Part shown: piece by piece, positions 41,272-52,854 of the stretch | Position numbering within the stretch: the stretch's first letter is position 1 | How the letters are laid out: each line of letters opens with the position of its first letter | From: Actinernus sp. WN-2022 | Taxonomy: Eukaryota > Cnidaria > Anthozoa > Actiniaria > Actinernidae | DNA length: 64,000 nt | Assembly (NCBI GenBank): GCA_030867875.1 | Contig: JAOWCC010000655.1 | Span: 12,174,269-12,238,268, forward strand | Direction: 5' to 3' | The notes under the pieces: generated by a model | Database searches by the model: none | What the model saw: the letters and a program-made list of their open reading frames with translations, nothing else | What the model was told of the DNA's origin: nothing | Translations under genes and position numbers: made by a program

Positions 41272-42260
41272 TTATAAAGCCCCAACCCGAAACTGATTTA
41301 ACTTAAAGTGTGAAAAAGGCGTAAAGCCAACCAAAGTATTCAAGTCCCGAAACTGGATACCCAGGATTTCAGATGGTATTCCGCCTCCCTGGGGCAGAGC
41401 ATTAGTGGTCAGTCTCTCAGCTGGGTCCGATGCTTGTGTTGCTGCAAGAACTTTATCGACTTGCGTATTGTGATCTACCATGCTGGTAGAGCACCACCCA
41501 ATGTGTTTCGCGATGTCTTCCTTTGAGGCGCCCAGAAGGCTAAGGCGAAAACCATGGACAGTCTCATTGTCGTGAATTTTGAGGGACTTCAGGTATGTGA
41601 CCAGCCTGGCTTGAACAGCGGACGCCAAAAATTGGGCGCTGGGCACCAAATTCTTCCTTGTGTATGGTTGTTCGGAAGAGTAAACCCTGGGACAAGTTGA
41701 TCCCCATTGCCCTGCAGAGTACCCTGTAGAATTTTAGGTTTTGAACCGGACAAATAACGGGGTTTTCACAATGTCCGACTGGGAACGATCTGGAAGCGCT
41801 TCCTCTGAGGGACTTGCCGACCATTTGATGGATAAGAAGACTTTTCCCGTCCGGATTCTGTAAAACGTCCACCGTTTTCAGCCTTCCAGATCCGCGGCTC
41901 TTTGCCCGGTAAAATATTCTAGAGTGCAAAACACTAAGTCGGGTGCGTAAATGTACTTATTTACCGCCGACGAGGAAGGGCCGGTAAGAAGCGAACGTAA
42001 ATGGTAAATAATTTTCTTGAACTTGTCAAAAAAAAAAAGCAGGTGTAGCTTGTTTAAGGGAGATCCTGGCCTCGGTTTGTTCCGCCTGAATAGACTTGAG
42101 GTATCGCTTCACAGAGAAGTGAGTGGCAGGGTTTCCCCATCCCAGACGGTCGTCCCACTCTCCTGAACGATCTATACTGATAAATATTGCGCGGAGTTTT
42201 CCAATGGTAGAGTCAACCGTGCCCGCAGCTAGGCGAGTAGGGCAAACGCAGGAGCCCCTG
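41272..42260 (-). pseudogene. Tyrosine recombinase of the DIRS-like element
   Basis: The N-terminal core-binding part lies at 42026-42260 (RLAAGTVDSTIGKLRAIF, then WGNPATHFSVKRYLK). The catalytic part follows in several frames: FTGQRAADL near 41890 supplies the first Arg, GRLKTVDVLQNPDGKSLL follows after a frame change, and ETVHGFRLSLLG, AKHIGW and STSMVDHNTQV lie near 41550-41450. The H-x-x-R pair is kept, but where relatives have a Tyr in MVDYYT the sequence reads MVDHNT, so the nucleophile is lost. It would have integrated the circular cDNA; this copy cannot. Confidence 0.75.
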
Positions 42261-42300
42261 CATCTGGAGCCGAGGAGCTTACAACCATCCTTGTGGACCT

Positions 42301-42640
42301 TTATCTTTCCCTTCTGGTCTTTCCAGACGGGGAAACGGACCATGTCTTTGGGGCCGCATGAAAGGAGGGTCTTTGGTCTAAAGCACAAAGAAGCTGTTGG
42401 AGTTGTAACGCTTTTTGTTTTCCATAATTTGTCGAGGATCTCGCTAATTGAAGCTCATGTATACGTCCATCAATTGTCTGCAGGTCCAATTTGACGTTTT
42501 TAGCCATTGGCAATTCGCTGTCGTCAACAACAGAACTTTGCATAACCCCGCACTGTTGGCAAAACGTTGCTCAGTCATCGTTAGGGTAACGACAATCTTG
42601 GCAGGCCCTAGCCGGGCGCCAAACGCGTGAACACTCTAAA
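42301..42640 (-). pseudogene. Zinc-ribbon linker before the recombinase
   Basis: The minus strand near 42600-42540 reads CQDCRYPND followed by FCQQCGVMQSSVVDD, giving two CxxC knuckles. A helix, DGRIHELQLARSSTNYGKQK, follows. A stop separates the two knuckles. A zinc ribbon N-terminal to the recombinase is the probable DNA-contact region. Confidence 0.5.
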
Positions 42641-43065
42641 CAAAGGAGAGAGAACGTTCTATTAGCACGTTATTCTGGAAGTGGTGGGCGACATTCTGAA
42701 GGCCCAAAGGATCCAACTAAGAGCTCTTGATTCAAATACTCCTTCGCGTGTTGGGTAGAGAAGTATACCGTCCTGGCCTTTTGAGCCCAGCTGGACTACG
42801 TCTGAGGCCTGCCCGTTAACCAGAGGCCACCAGAAGCGTTTTGGGAAGACATCCGGGATGACAATGGTAAATGCGCCACTAGACGAGGATAGGAAACGGA
42901 GGACTGGGCCGACCAACGCCAAGGGCGGAAAAACGTAGGCGTTGTCTGCGGCATGAAGAGTCTGGGTGAATAGATTAACTCCCGCTGAGTCAGGCGTCGG
43001 CCATGGGATGAAATGTCGGAGCGGTCTATTGTCTTGACTGCACCGCGCATTGGAGTCGAGGGACA

Positions 43066-43560
43066 TCAGATCCACCGTGTGAGGTCCCCACCGAGCCTCG
43101 AGCCTCCCCACGGCAGATTGGCGAGCATGCAATCTGCGGCGGATAACACCCTTGAGGGGGGGGGGGGGTCCGCCAGATTCGCATCAGATGGGACATGACA
43201 CAGAGTTAATGCGATATTAAAGCGTAACAACATTTCGAATATAGATTTGATCGTCGCAGTGAGCTCGACGCTTTTGCCGCCTTGTTTTTTCCATGCCTGG
43301 ACGAGAATGAGGCTGTCCGTTCGTGCGTCTACCCGACAGTTGCTTAGCGACTGAGCTACCGCAGACAGAGTATTCAGAAGTGCCAGAGCCTCCTTAATCA
43401 CGATAGGCTTGGAGCGTTGATCGGGCCTCCAGTAGTCGCGCAGCCATCAAGGGAGAATACCACAGCACCCCAGCCGGAGTTGGAAGCATCAGTGTAGAAC
43501 CTGATCACTTGATGCATTTCATCAAACCACGGTAAGTACCCTTGCCAGTTATCGAGAAAC
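43066..43560 (-). pseudogene. RNase H domain of the DIRS-like element
   Basis: VIRFYTDASNSGWGAVVFSL (about 43505-43445) contains the first catalytic Asp of RNase H. CRVDARTDSLILVQAWKKQG (about 43345-43285) contains a second Asp. ALTLCHVPSDANLADPPP (about 43210-43160) contains the C-terminal Asp motif. Stops and a frame change lie between the first and second blocks. The order after the RT is as expected. Confidence 0.75.
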
Positions 43561-43684
43561 CTCCAGTGAGCGATCTCCCTACGAAGCTCGCCTGTAATTT
43601 GGATGGGCTTGTGGGGCTTTTTCCCGTGAAGCCCAATTGTGCGGAAAACCGTGCGCGGGTAGAGACGCGCTGCTGGGACAGCGA

Positions 43685-44445
43685 TTAAAAAAGACGTCGT
43701 TTTTCCAGCGAATTGAAACGCTGCAACGTTTTAAGCTCCCCTTCCTTTTTCGAAAGAATGATTTCTCTTAACAACTGGAACTTTTCCTTTTTATCGTCAG
43801 GCAGGATAAACGCCATGCATCGAGAATCGCACAGGTAGCCTAGGAAACGGATGCACTGTGTGGGGTGTAAGGAGGACTTGGATAGGGACAAGGTGTAGCC
43901 CAGAGACGTCAGCACAGATGACGTCACGATGTACGTCGCAGCTTCCGCTTTTTGGAAGTCGGACCAAACACAGGCTTGAGAAGTTAGCAGCTGGCCAATA
44001 TGCCGGTCGTCTATGTACTGAGTACAAGGGATATTGAGGGTACGGATATAATTGGTCGCCGCTAAACCAGTAGAATGATACACATAGGCGCTGGCTTCCC
44101 AGCCGAAAGGCAGAGATGCCTATACGAAATAGCAATTATCCCAGCGAAGACCAAACAGAGTTCTAATGTCTTGAGTCAACGATAAATGATCGTACCCACT
44201 TTTGTCGTCACAGACGGTTTGAAAGTGATCCTGACCGACGTAGCGAGGTAGATCTGACAGGTAGTCAATCGAGAAAGGAAGGTCGCGGACCCAAAGGTTG
44301 AGAAACCTCTCATCGTGGCACATGCGGGGCTTGGTTGGTTCTACTGTTATAGGCATTACTACATGTGGCGGATGAACCTGCCCCACATAACCCCAGAACA
44401 ATAGCGATCCATTACGAACCCTGTCGCGAACAGTAGAATCAATAA
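43685..44445 (-). pseudogene. Reverse transcriptase of the DIRS-like element
   Basis: Early RT blocks at 44120-44445 read HVVMPITVEPTKPRMCHDER, FSIDYLSDLPRYV and VCDDKSGYDHLSL. An in-frame TAG at about 44120 is followed by SLPFGWEASAYVYHSTG. The catalytic box CTQYIDDRHIGQL follows in the frame 43685-44083, then LSKSSLHPTQCIRFLGYLCD. The YIDD aspartates are intact but the frame is interrupted. The sequence type (SGYDH, LPFGW, YIDD) is that of DIRS/Ngaro polymerases rather than LINEs. Confidence 0.8.
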
Positions 44446-44514
44446 CCGCCTCCCGGTTAGCTCAGTTGTTAAGCTCCGGTCTGTTGAGCGGGAGGTTGCG
44501 GGTTCAAACCCCGG

Positions 44515-44553
<39 letters not shown>

Positions 44554-44705
44554 GGTGCTGCCTTTGTGAAACAACTGCAAAAGGTTAGAACTTCACGTCT
44601 TCTCGGATAAAGACGTAAAATCGTAGGACTCCCGTCGGCCTCAAGTTTATCAGTCTCATCAGACTGTCACGAGTTACCGACGTTAAATAAAGTTACTTTA
44701 CTTTA
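44446..44705 (+). mobile_element. tRNA-derived SINE, copy 2, inserted in the RT
   Basis: The head CGGTTAGCTCAGTTGTTAAG and box B GCGGGTTCAAACCCCGG are well preserved. The body includes CTTCTCGGATAAAGACG and the end reads AAATAAAGTTACTTTA. It splits the DIRS-like ORF: coding resumes on both sides. The flanks share a short AATAA-type word that may be the target duplication. Confidence 0.85.
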
Positions 44706-45378
44706 ATAAAGACCTTGAATTTGTAACCTGATTGTTGGGGAATTCTCGAGCTGGAGGATAACGGGCATTGTAGAATTGCCCTGCAAATGTTCCTTTATAG
44801 GGTACAAAGAACGACCAAACATCCACCCCATTCCGGATAAATGATAGAACTTCTGGAGCTTCGCCAATAGGGCCGGATAACTTCTTCCCATTTTCTAAGA
44901 TTATTATGGAGCTCTCCCGGCACTTGTATGAATCTGCCCCGTAGAGACCATACTTGGGGGGGGGGGGCGGTCTAAGGCCGACAAAACTGGTGGGCAAGCC
45001 TTTCCAATCACACCAACGAACAGTAGGCCTTGATTGCGGGGAAATCCTGGTAATAGGGAAAGGCCGCGCGGTTAAGATCTATTTTGGCCCATCGTGTTGT
45101 CGGCATAAGAGGCATTTGACGCCCGCATCTAGGTACGACACAAAGGCAGGAGAAAAGCCCAAAATTAAAATAACTAAGAAATTGAAAGGTCGCTTGTAAT
45201 TGCGCCATTTAATAAAACGAAAACCTTGATAACACCTTAGTAAAGAGTACAAATCGCTAGATGCTGCTAAAGGGATCAGTGCTCTGTAGTGAGGCGGATA
45301 CCCCCCTACCCCTGGAGTGGCGCGTGATGCCTTCAAAACCGCCAACTCCACTTGCAGTACTTTAATCTTGTCTGCAAT
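44698..45378 (-). pseudogene. Second exon region of the gag-like/pre-RT ORF
   Basis: After a TTTCCCACCCCACTCAG acceptor the minus strand reads IADKIKVLQVELAVLKASR, then FIKWRNYKRPFNFL. Downstream frames give AAFPYYQDFPAIKAYCSLV, PPPPKYGLYGADSYKCRES and VLSFIRNGVDVWSFFVPYKG up to the SINE. At least two frame changes occur. Function is presumed structural (Gag) plus the linker to the RT. Confidence 0.55.
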
Positions 45379-46582
45379 CTGAGTGGGGTGGGAAACAGAA
45401 AAATGTATATTAACCTTCCTTTTATTTCATTCCTTCCGCACACAACGCATGATAGCGTTAGACGAAATCCCGATTAGGGGAACTAAAACTTAAGGGAGAT
45501 GAAAAGAAATGTCCAAGGCAATAGAAATAAAATTAAATTGTAGAAAGTACCCGATTGTATAGTTAAATATGTGTGAGTGTGTAGGTGTGAATAGAAAACA
45601 CCCGCTTTCAGTCTCCATTTCCAAAAGGCATTGTACTATGCCCATACCGGCGGAGGTCATTGACGTCCTAACGTTGCCTGAAGTCCCAGCGGATTATACG
45701 GACACCAGTTATTAAAATAGTAGCTGCATAGAAAATTTGCATGAGTATTGTCTCGGCTTCACTGGGTTGAATGAATTAGGGCCTATACAAAATAAACTCC
45801 CAGCCTTGAAGACGATAGACCAAATCAGGATTTTAATGCTACCAGAACCGAGGTTCATGCACCGAAACAGTACGCAAATACAATAAGCGAACCAGCGCGA
45901 GATAGCAAAGTTATAGGTAAAAACCGCCTAGCTAAAACCTAAGTTTAAAAAGAGAATGCTAACTGGTAAACTCCCGACCCCGCGGTTAATTAAAGTCCAC
46001 AAACTATACGACTAACCGACCGCAAATTTACCCGCTAGACAAATAGAACTATAGTGGGAAGTAGACTAACTAGGTACTGAATATAAGAAATAATTATACC
46101 GGGTTATATTTGGCCCCAACCAATGGCCCCGGTTTTAATCTTGGCCCTAACCAAACTGGAATCAAACTGCAGGTGAACTACATCCTGCTAAATCCCCTTA
46201 CCATGAAATAATCTGTCCGTTGGCCACAACCAGAATAGATATAAAAATGCCGTTTCAATTCTGGCTCGGCCGATAACCGAGTTAAACACGCTGTCCAACC
46301 ATCAAGTTTAACATTCCCGTTGGCCCCAACCTGAGAGACTTGATACACTTAAGCGACTAGGCCGACAACCCGGTCTCGGCTTTACTTGGCCTCGACCAAG
46401 CTACAATGGATTTGCAGGTAATTACTTATACATGGTACTAGCGAATTACGAATAGCAAATAAAATACTCTCCCCCCGGCCAACACGAGGAGGTTGCGAAA
46501 TTCGCGGTGTCTCAGCCCCGACCGACAAACCAAACCACTGACTTGTGAAATGTGGAGGAAAGGGAAAACAAAATATAAATAC
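45379..46582 (-). other. Apparent spliceosomal intron in the DIRS-like gag ORF
   Basis: Exon 1 ends CCCAACGAG|GTATTT and exon 2 begins after a pyrimidine-rich ...CACTCAG site. Both are phase 0 and give a sensible join (QPNE|IADK). The 1.2 kb between is full of stops. It contains TGGCCCCAACC / TTGGCCCTAACC repeats near 46110-46330, so part may be an insertion. Confidence 0.45.
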
Positions 46583-46717
46583 CTCGTTGGGCTGTGCTTG
46601 TTGTTGTGGAGCTTCTGCAGGTTGCTGAACTTGGTTTGCTTCTTCACCCACCGCCATTTCTGGGTTCTCCATTGGCAGGGCGACTACTGGAGCGTCGTTC
46701 GGGGCTTGATCCGCCAT
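46583..46717 (-). CDS. First exon of the DIRS-like gag ORF
   Basis: The frame starts MADQAPNDAPVVALPMENPE and continues with a Gln-rich run ending QQQAQPNE before a GT donor. It lies just inside repeat A1, where the first ORF of a split-repeat element is expected. The low-complexity acidic and Gln-rich N-terminus fits Gag-like proteins but has no diagnostic motif. Confidence 0.5.
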
Positions 46718-46738
46718 GACTTACAAGCTGACACTGGC

Positions 46739-46830
46739 TTCGCTTAACAAACTGGCCACGACTAATTGAAAGTTCATACTTTTATACTATGTTGCGCATG
46801 ACTGCTAAATAAATGGAAATGTACACCTTT
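46739..46830 (-). repeat. Split direct repeat A1 of the DIRS-like element
   Basis: CGCTTAACAAACTGGCCACG and the following sequence match A2 at 41036-41112. The outer edge includes AAATGGAAATGTA, which resembles GATGGAAATGTA beside B2 at 40118, as expected at the two ends of the element. Confidence 0.75.
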
Positions 46831-46839
46831 GTTGGTTTT

Positions 46840-47900
46840 TGTGGAGGGAGGAAAACCTGAGAAAAACTTCGGAGCAAGGGCAAGATACCAACAAACAAAA
46901 CACAGAGGCCAGAAGAACCAGCCAATTGCGATGGTTTCCTTGAAAAATAAAATTACAATAAATGTCCTAATTACAATACTTAATTCAAGTCAAAAGCAGC
47001 ATTTAAGAGGTGCGGTTAATTGTCTTTCCTGGTAACATTTCAGAAATACAGACCTAGGGTTCTCGATGTAAAGTACAGAAGTGATGGCAGACACATTGCA
47101 ATAGTAATAATCTAAACTAAAATTATGATATCAAATTTAATGGTGCTACAATCGTATGAGGGGCGTAGGGGGGGTCATGAATTTAAAAAATAATAATTCC
47201 GAATCACTAAAATAAGTAACGTTTCATCGAATTTCCGTTTCAAGCGTGAATAAGATTATATGGTAGATAAGCCTCATGAAGTTTCAAAATATAAAATAGG
47301 GACAAGAAAATATTTGTTTCTAAATCAGAAAAGTATTGTCTTAAGTTCCCGTCAGTTACGGAGTATTTGGAGGTTTCGGGGTAAAATCACGTGATATAAC
47401 AAGTAAAATCACGAATATCGGATGGTTATTTGGCTTCTTCACGCGTCAGCCTTGAGCATTGATCACGAAGAACAATTTTTAAAATATCACGCGTCACGGA
47501 AAATAAAAACGTCCCATCACGCGTCACGAGGAATTCCCTGTATACCCTCTAATCCCAACATTGTTGCTTTCGGTACATTTAGTTGTTTTTATTTCAGTTT
47601 CCGGTATGGAATTCATTGGAATTGGCTGATGACATGGTCCGTTTTTTTCTCATCCCCCGGCGGCCAAAGATCAGGTTCAAAATCGGAGTTTTTGACGAGA
47701 TTATTGTATACCCTAACATTGAACATGTTGCGTTGAAAAACCATTAATTTGAGAGACATAAAAAGTGCTACAAGCGCGCGATTCAGAATTAACGAAAGCA
47801 AATCAAATGACAAAGAAAAAATGAAAACGTTGTTTACCGACCTTAGTCGGTCCGTATGGAGAACAACTTGTCTTGAAAACAGAATCGCGTGTGGAGAAAT
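46840..47900. other. Intergenic stretch with small repeats
   Basis: TTTTTGTGGAGGGAGGAAAACCT and the GGGCAAGATACCAACAAA phrase near 46840-46900 recur in altered form at 54225-54290. ATCACGCGTCACG words recur near 47440-47530. No gene is recognised. Confidence 0.35.
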
Positions 47901-47907
47901 TGGACGT

Positions 47908-47967
47908 AAACAATGATATCCTCGTGAAATTGTGACATAAACAATGATATCCTCGTGAAATTGTGAC
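47908..47967 (+). repeat. Two-unit 30 bp tandem repeat
   Basis: AACAATGATATCCTCGTGAA with its following ATTGTGAC occurs twice in direct succession. Confidence 0.85.
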
Positions 47968-48241
47968 TTGTAAGGATTATTGGCCTGGAGTGAGGGGTTG
48001 TGACATATTCACAGGGGCGTCGCCCGAGGTGAATAATAGGCACATTCCCCCGAGCCGATAAATGGGTTATTTTTCATAATGGCGAGGTTTTCCAGTCTCA
48101 TTGTATGCAATAACGATCGCTCTTTTCATAAATCAGTTTTGCATAGAATTGCTGCTCATGATGCTTCTTCATGTCATTTCAACAAACGTAGCTTGTAGTG
48201 TAGAATTGCAAACTTAGTACCAGGAAAGTGCGAGGGGACTA

Positions 48242-48302
48242 GAATATGTCGATGGACGGGAATATGTCGATGGACGGGAATATGTCGATGGACGGGAATA
48301 TG
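48242..48302 (+). repeat. Three-unit 19 bp tandem repeat
   Basis: GAATATGTCGATGGACGGG occurs three times without spacers, with a fourth partial unit. There are no spacers, so it is a minisatellite and not a CRISPR array. Confidence 0.9.
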
Positions 48303-48889
48303 TTGCGAGATTCGCTCTGCCGTAGCACTAGTGATATAAGCATAAACTTTTGCTTCGATTTTTTTGGCCAAAATAGGTCGTAAAGGCAAAATAACTGAAA
48401 ATACGACTCTATACATCTAATTGATAAGTCAGATACAGAATTCGTGTCCATTCTTTATCGCATTTACAAACTCTCGCTTTCAGGTCGAAAAGCAACGCGC
48501 GGGGTGCTCTCGCGTTACTTGAAGGGAATTCAAATTCTACCACCCGCGTGATCGAGAAAACCAGGGGTCTTTACGAGCCTGACATCGCCACCTTGGTTTT
48601 GGCGCGTAACCTGCGAACGAGGTTGGTCCCTTCGAGCAACCCGCGAGCTGCTTTCCGGGCCAGTCTTAGATGTAGACTGCCTGTGAGGATAGCACCGATA
48701 TATGTTATTTACCGGTCGGGAGGATAGTATGGAGAAAACGTTGCGCAAGGCCGGTAAATAACGTTTTTATTTTTCCTTATTAATTCAATTATACTTGTGG
48801 GACCGCGTGACTGAATTAACGAAAGAAAGAAGCGATACATTTGTCAGTCTTGAGCGTGCGATCTTCGTTTCACTCAAATCAACACTGGC

Positions 48890-49172
48890 AATTTTCTGGC
48901 TGCATTCAGTCTGGCGCCGCATCCAGGGCATAGCCTCTTCCATTGCGCATAGTCTTCTAGTAACTATATTTGATTTTATTTCATATTAATTCTATTTATA
49001 TTGATTCCAATTACTCATTATATCTTGTAATGTTGTAGCTCGTGTGTTAATTTTTCCCATACTTCCTTTCCTTTCCATTACGTTTTATTTGTAACACAGA
49101 GGGCCGCATGTTAGATAACTATGCAAGGTTAATGTGTCCTCCCTCTGTAAATAAAGGATATCGTATTGTATT
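48890..49172 (+). mobile_element. LINE 3' end, second copy
   Basis: The segment matches the 3' UTR of the minus-strand LINE at 30868-31130, including GCATAGTCTTCTAGTAA, GGGCCGCATGTTAGATAACT and the terminal CTCTGTAAATAAAGGATATC. It ends in a GTATTGTATTG repeat. Almost nothing of the coding region remains. Confidence 0.75.
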
Positions 49173-49612
49173 GGTTTACCCTTTTTTGTAATACAACGTG
49201 ATCAATTGTAAGGTATTTACGTAAGAATCACGTCAACAACGTTGAATTTGAAAAACTTTGAAATTAGCCGGAACCGGATGGGAAAAAACTGGCCTGGTCG
49301 CCAGCCAATTTAGCGCGCGATTTCAGTAGTTTACGGTCCGGAAAATTTTTTTGCTTACTTTCTTCAATGCTCTGCAATTTGAATTCCAAAGGCCTGTAAA
49401 GAGGAGATGCTAACCCTTTTATACATGAACTTCGTGTTTATTAAAGAGAAAATACTCCTTTTACGTATACTGTGAAATCTTTATCAGCAGTTTGTACATA
49501 TCAACTTTTGTACAAATATAATGACTTCACTCTAGCTAGTAGCCTTTCAAATTACACTATTTTAATCCAATCGGCCTTTTGAAGGGTATAACGTGGTTGT
49601 ACTCGAGTGCAA

Positions 49613-49775
49613 AACAACGAGCTCGGTAGTGCTATAGCAAAACCTGTAGATGCTATTTTCCACCTACAATCGATTGTCGATCTTCCCCAGGAAAGCCTTT
49701 CCCATGGGATCACGAGCTCAGTTCATTGATATATACCAACACGTGACTGGTTACTGCAAAAGGCCTATTACATCA
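49613..49775 (-). repeat. Interspersed repeat family R1, inverted copy
   Basis: GATGCTATTTTCCACCTACA, ATCGATTGTCGATCTT and GGGATCACGAGCTCAGTTCA are reverse complements of the R1 words at 59295-59440 and 2870-2990. Confidence 0.6.
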
Positions 49776-50727
49776 TCGCAACCAACATCCCATTGGCCAA
49801 TCAAAACAAGCAAACAACTGAGCATGCGTGATAAGATCGTTTCTGGTTTTGTTTCAAAATGGCGAATCATCGTATTCGAAAATTACCGCTGGATGCGATG
49901 ACTACAGACACATTTATACAGCAAGGTAAATACCAGCAAGGCTATTCACAACTTTGCGTATTGTTGTAGTTTGGCATTTTGCACTTTCTCGCTTGTATTA
50001 TGAATGTTTAACTAAAGAACGAGGCTAATCCTGTCATCGCATTTCAGCGATGATTTTCGAATACAAAACCGGACTGTTTTCAGCTATCATTCGAATTATT
50101 TGGCAAGTAAAATTCTTGCTTTAAACCAGTCTTGAGTTTGTCGGTGCAAATTACAGCGCAAGTGTAAAAAGCATTCAGCACGGTTTTTCACAAGGGCTCA
50201 TTTGGGTGTACTACGCATGCGCAAACCATTTGACCGCTGTCATTACATTTTAACATCTGCTTTACAAAAAGCCCAGCAAAACGCTGTAAATTCGAGGAAT
50301 TGTTTCATTTCCCCAATAAGTTCTACGAGTCCGAGGTTTCTCACGGTACGCATAATTTGAGATGGAAAGCCATGCGTCATTAGCACCATGCACCGACCTA
50401 CCCCGTGATTGAATACTGAGCAACGACGACACACACTCGACGAATCGTGGCTAAAAAAGTATTAATATTGTCATTTACAGATAGTTACATTTCCGCCATG
50501 GAAATGACGTGTTACTTTAGTTGAGCGCTGCTAACATAGTTACCAAACGCCATAGTTTACAGTTTGCCTTATTAGCATAATTACAAATTCCCCTGATAGT
50601 TATAGCAAATTTGAAATGAAAAGGTTGCAAACTCGCTTAAAAAGCTGTACACAAATGTTAAAAAAATACAGGCGTTATGTGTGGTTTGATTATTTCACTG
50701 TACATTTGCAACAGCTCCTGAATTTAT

Positions 50728-51010
50728 GTTGATTAAAGTGCATACGAGCCCATTTTTTGTATCATTGAAATCAATTCTTGGGTTGCAATCAATCCCCAGA
50801 GATTCAAATAACAAAGGCATGGCGGCCATGTTGGTGCCACTAACAAAAGAACCTAATGAGTAATCTATTGTAAACTACCACCAACATGGCTGCCATGACG
50901 TCAGGTGCAACCCAAGAATTCTGCATGAAATAAAGTTGAATAGTAAACTATTTCTTAATTTGAGTGTTGCGTCTTTGAGTTAAAGTTAAAATGACGTGAC
51001 GTCAAACAGG
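50728..51010. repeat. MITE relative of the TTAAAGTGC-ended family
   Basis: The left end reads TTAAAGTGCATACGAGCCCA. CAATTCTTGGGTTGCA near 50775 is mirrored by TGCAACCCAAGAATT near 50915. The right part shares AACTATTTCTTAATTTGAGT with 59633-59655. No ORF. Confidence 0.55.
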
Positions 51011-51239
51011 GAATAATTATAATAATTATACAAAAAACCTACCTACTGGTTTTTATGGTTCAGGATAGGGTTTTTTATCTTGTCATTTCATGAATTAATT
51101 AAGCGAGCGATTCCTCTCCTTAGGAGCTCGTAACTAGGACATGGCGGCCATGTTGGTGGAAATAACAAAAGAAGCTAACGAGGAAACTTTTGATGATGTC
51201 AACCAACATGACAGCGAGAAGTCACAGGCAAACGAAGAT

Positions 51240-51390
51240 TAGGAGGCCAGACAGTACCGCTCGAAAAGAGCCACAGCATTGGCTTACTATACAATACACC
51301 CTAACCTTTAGAATGAGCAGTGAAAAAACAATACAGCTACAGTATAATGGTGCAATCAGAATACAAGTCTCGAGCGGTACTGTATTATTC
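51240..51390 (+). repeat. Fragment of the copy A/B repeat
   Basis: ATTGGCTTACTATACAATAC, CACCCTAACC and GGTGCAATCAGAATACAAGT align in order with 36580-36680. Confidence 0.5.
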
Positions 51391-51399
51391 GAACCCATT

Positions 51400-52850
51400 G
51401 CATAAATAGCGTCCTGTATTGTCCTCATGTGATACTAGTGCACGTTGCCACGTAAAAGCATTATCACACGAATGCGAGGCTGAAGAGTTCCTAAACAATG
51501 GTTATTGAAATTAGACGCCGTGTCTGCCATGGGCTTTTATCGCACAGCGGCCATGTCGAGTCCGGTAAACTCGTTCTGAAACCAACCAGTGTGAGGCTAC
51601 CGGGGCCAAAACTATTGTTCTATCCAAGATGGCCGAATTGCGATAACAGCCCATGGGTCTACGGCTCGATGCCTCTTCAATAAGGAGTCGTCTCGACCAG
51701 TGTCCTTTGCGCACCTCGCGAGCTACCACTGTCGTTTGCGCACCTCACAATCTATCAGTTTCCTTTCCTGTAATCCAATTCTGAATTAAACAAATTAACG
51801 TATTCAGTATCTGTTGATTACTGTACGTATTTCTTCAAATCATTTTCAATGGAGCTGAAGAGCTCAAACCATAAAACTGAATTTTGGCTTGGCGGCCATT
51901 TTCTAGAGCATCAAGATTGGAGGCTGCATGCGACAGCCCCTTTGTTTACGTTTTAACTTGTTTTCGGTTTTTATTCTGGCTTCCAACAAATTCTATTTGC
52001 CGGACTCTGTACAATAGGTTCCAGCCCACAGCAGATTTGAAATGTAAGTTACTGGCAATCTAGCCAGTCAGCCTTTTACTGTTCTTCTTACTAAACCAAA
52101 TCCCCATACTTACACTACAGTAACCGGTCCCCACTTAGACAACGAGAACTAAACACATTGCAAAACGAAAATAAAACATTCCAAAGTATAAATCCAAGCT
52201 TATCCATGCGATTATTCTTCATCCAAAAGACTTCGACTTGTGAATGAGTCCAAATTTGCATTTTACCGGATCGAAGTTTGAGCGGCAAGTTGAAATTCTA
52301 TCGACTCGATACTGATTGGTTCAAATAACAGTAGTTGAAATGCTCTGGTTTTGTTCTTCAATGCGACTGGTTCTGGTGGACCCAGTAAAGTACTCGCACA
52401 GTAAAAGTATCAGGCGTTTTGTTTTTCTATTCTCTACACAATGGATTATAGAAATGTCTGAAGACTGTACATAACGGTGTTGATAGAGCCGATCTCTTTG
52501 AGTGTGAAAAGAAACGCGGAGACCGTCAACCGTGCCGCGACCTCTCGTTACCACGTTGTAACGCAACTGCAATTCGATTGTGTGAAAAAGGGAAAACATA
52601 CAGCAACCAATGCATTGAAAGATACTGGTTTGCTCGGTAATGTAAGTATTGAATTAGGATTAACTAAAACGACTAATGTTGCTCGAATTACAGTTAACTT
52701 CAGTTCCAGGATTACAGTCGGAAATGATTAGAAAGCCGTACACGCTTCTACAACTCACAAGATCTACTCTGCGTAAACAACAACTAAGTCTGGCGTCATA
52801 AACCTTGTTCTCCAAGAAATCATATGTTCTTACTATTTACATATTGTACT
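51400..52850. other. Intergenic stretch, nothing recognised
   Basis: The ORFs here (51498, 51511, 52321, 52477) overlap each other on opposite strands and lack family motifs. ATGGCGGCCATGTTGG words near 51140 and CATGGCGGCCATG near 50820 are palindromic. Confidence 0.3.
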
Positions 52851-52854
52851 CCCG

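Larger units (their letters stand above)
40116..46830 (-). mobile_element. Decayed DIRS-order (Ngaro/PAT-like) retrotransposon with split direct repeats
   Basis: Reading the minus strand, I see repeat A1 (46739-46830), a gag-like ORF, RT, RNase H, a zinc ribbon, a tyrosine recombinase, repeat B1 (41121-41192), repeat A2 (41036-41112) and repeat B2 (40131-40200). The A1-ORFs-B1-A2-B2 order is the split direct repeat layout known from Ngaro and PAT elements. These replicate through a circle and integrate by recombinase rather than by a DDE integrase. Stops, frameshifts, a SINE in the RT and a MITE between A2 and B2 show it is inactive. Confidence 0.8.

Noticed and set aside
48242..48302. CRISPR-like direct repeats
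   Set aside because: The 19-base units are contiguous with no spacers, and the DNA is eukaryotic.
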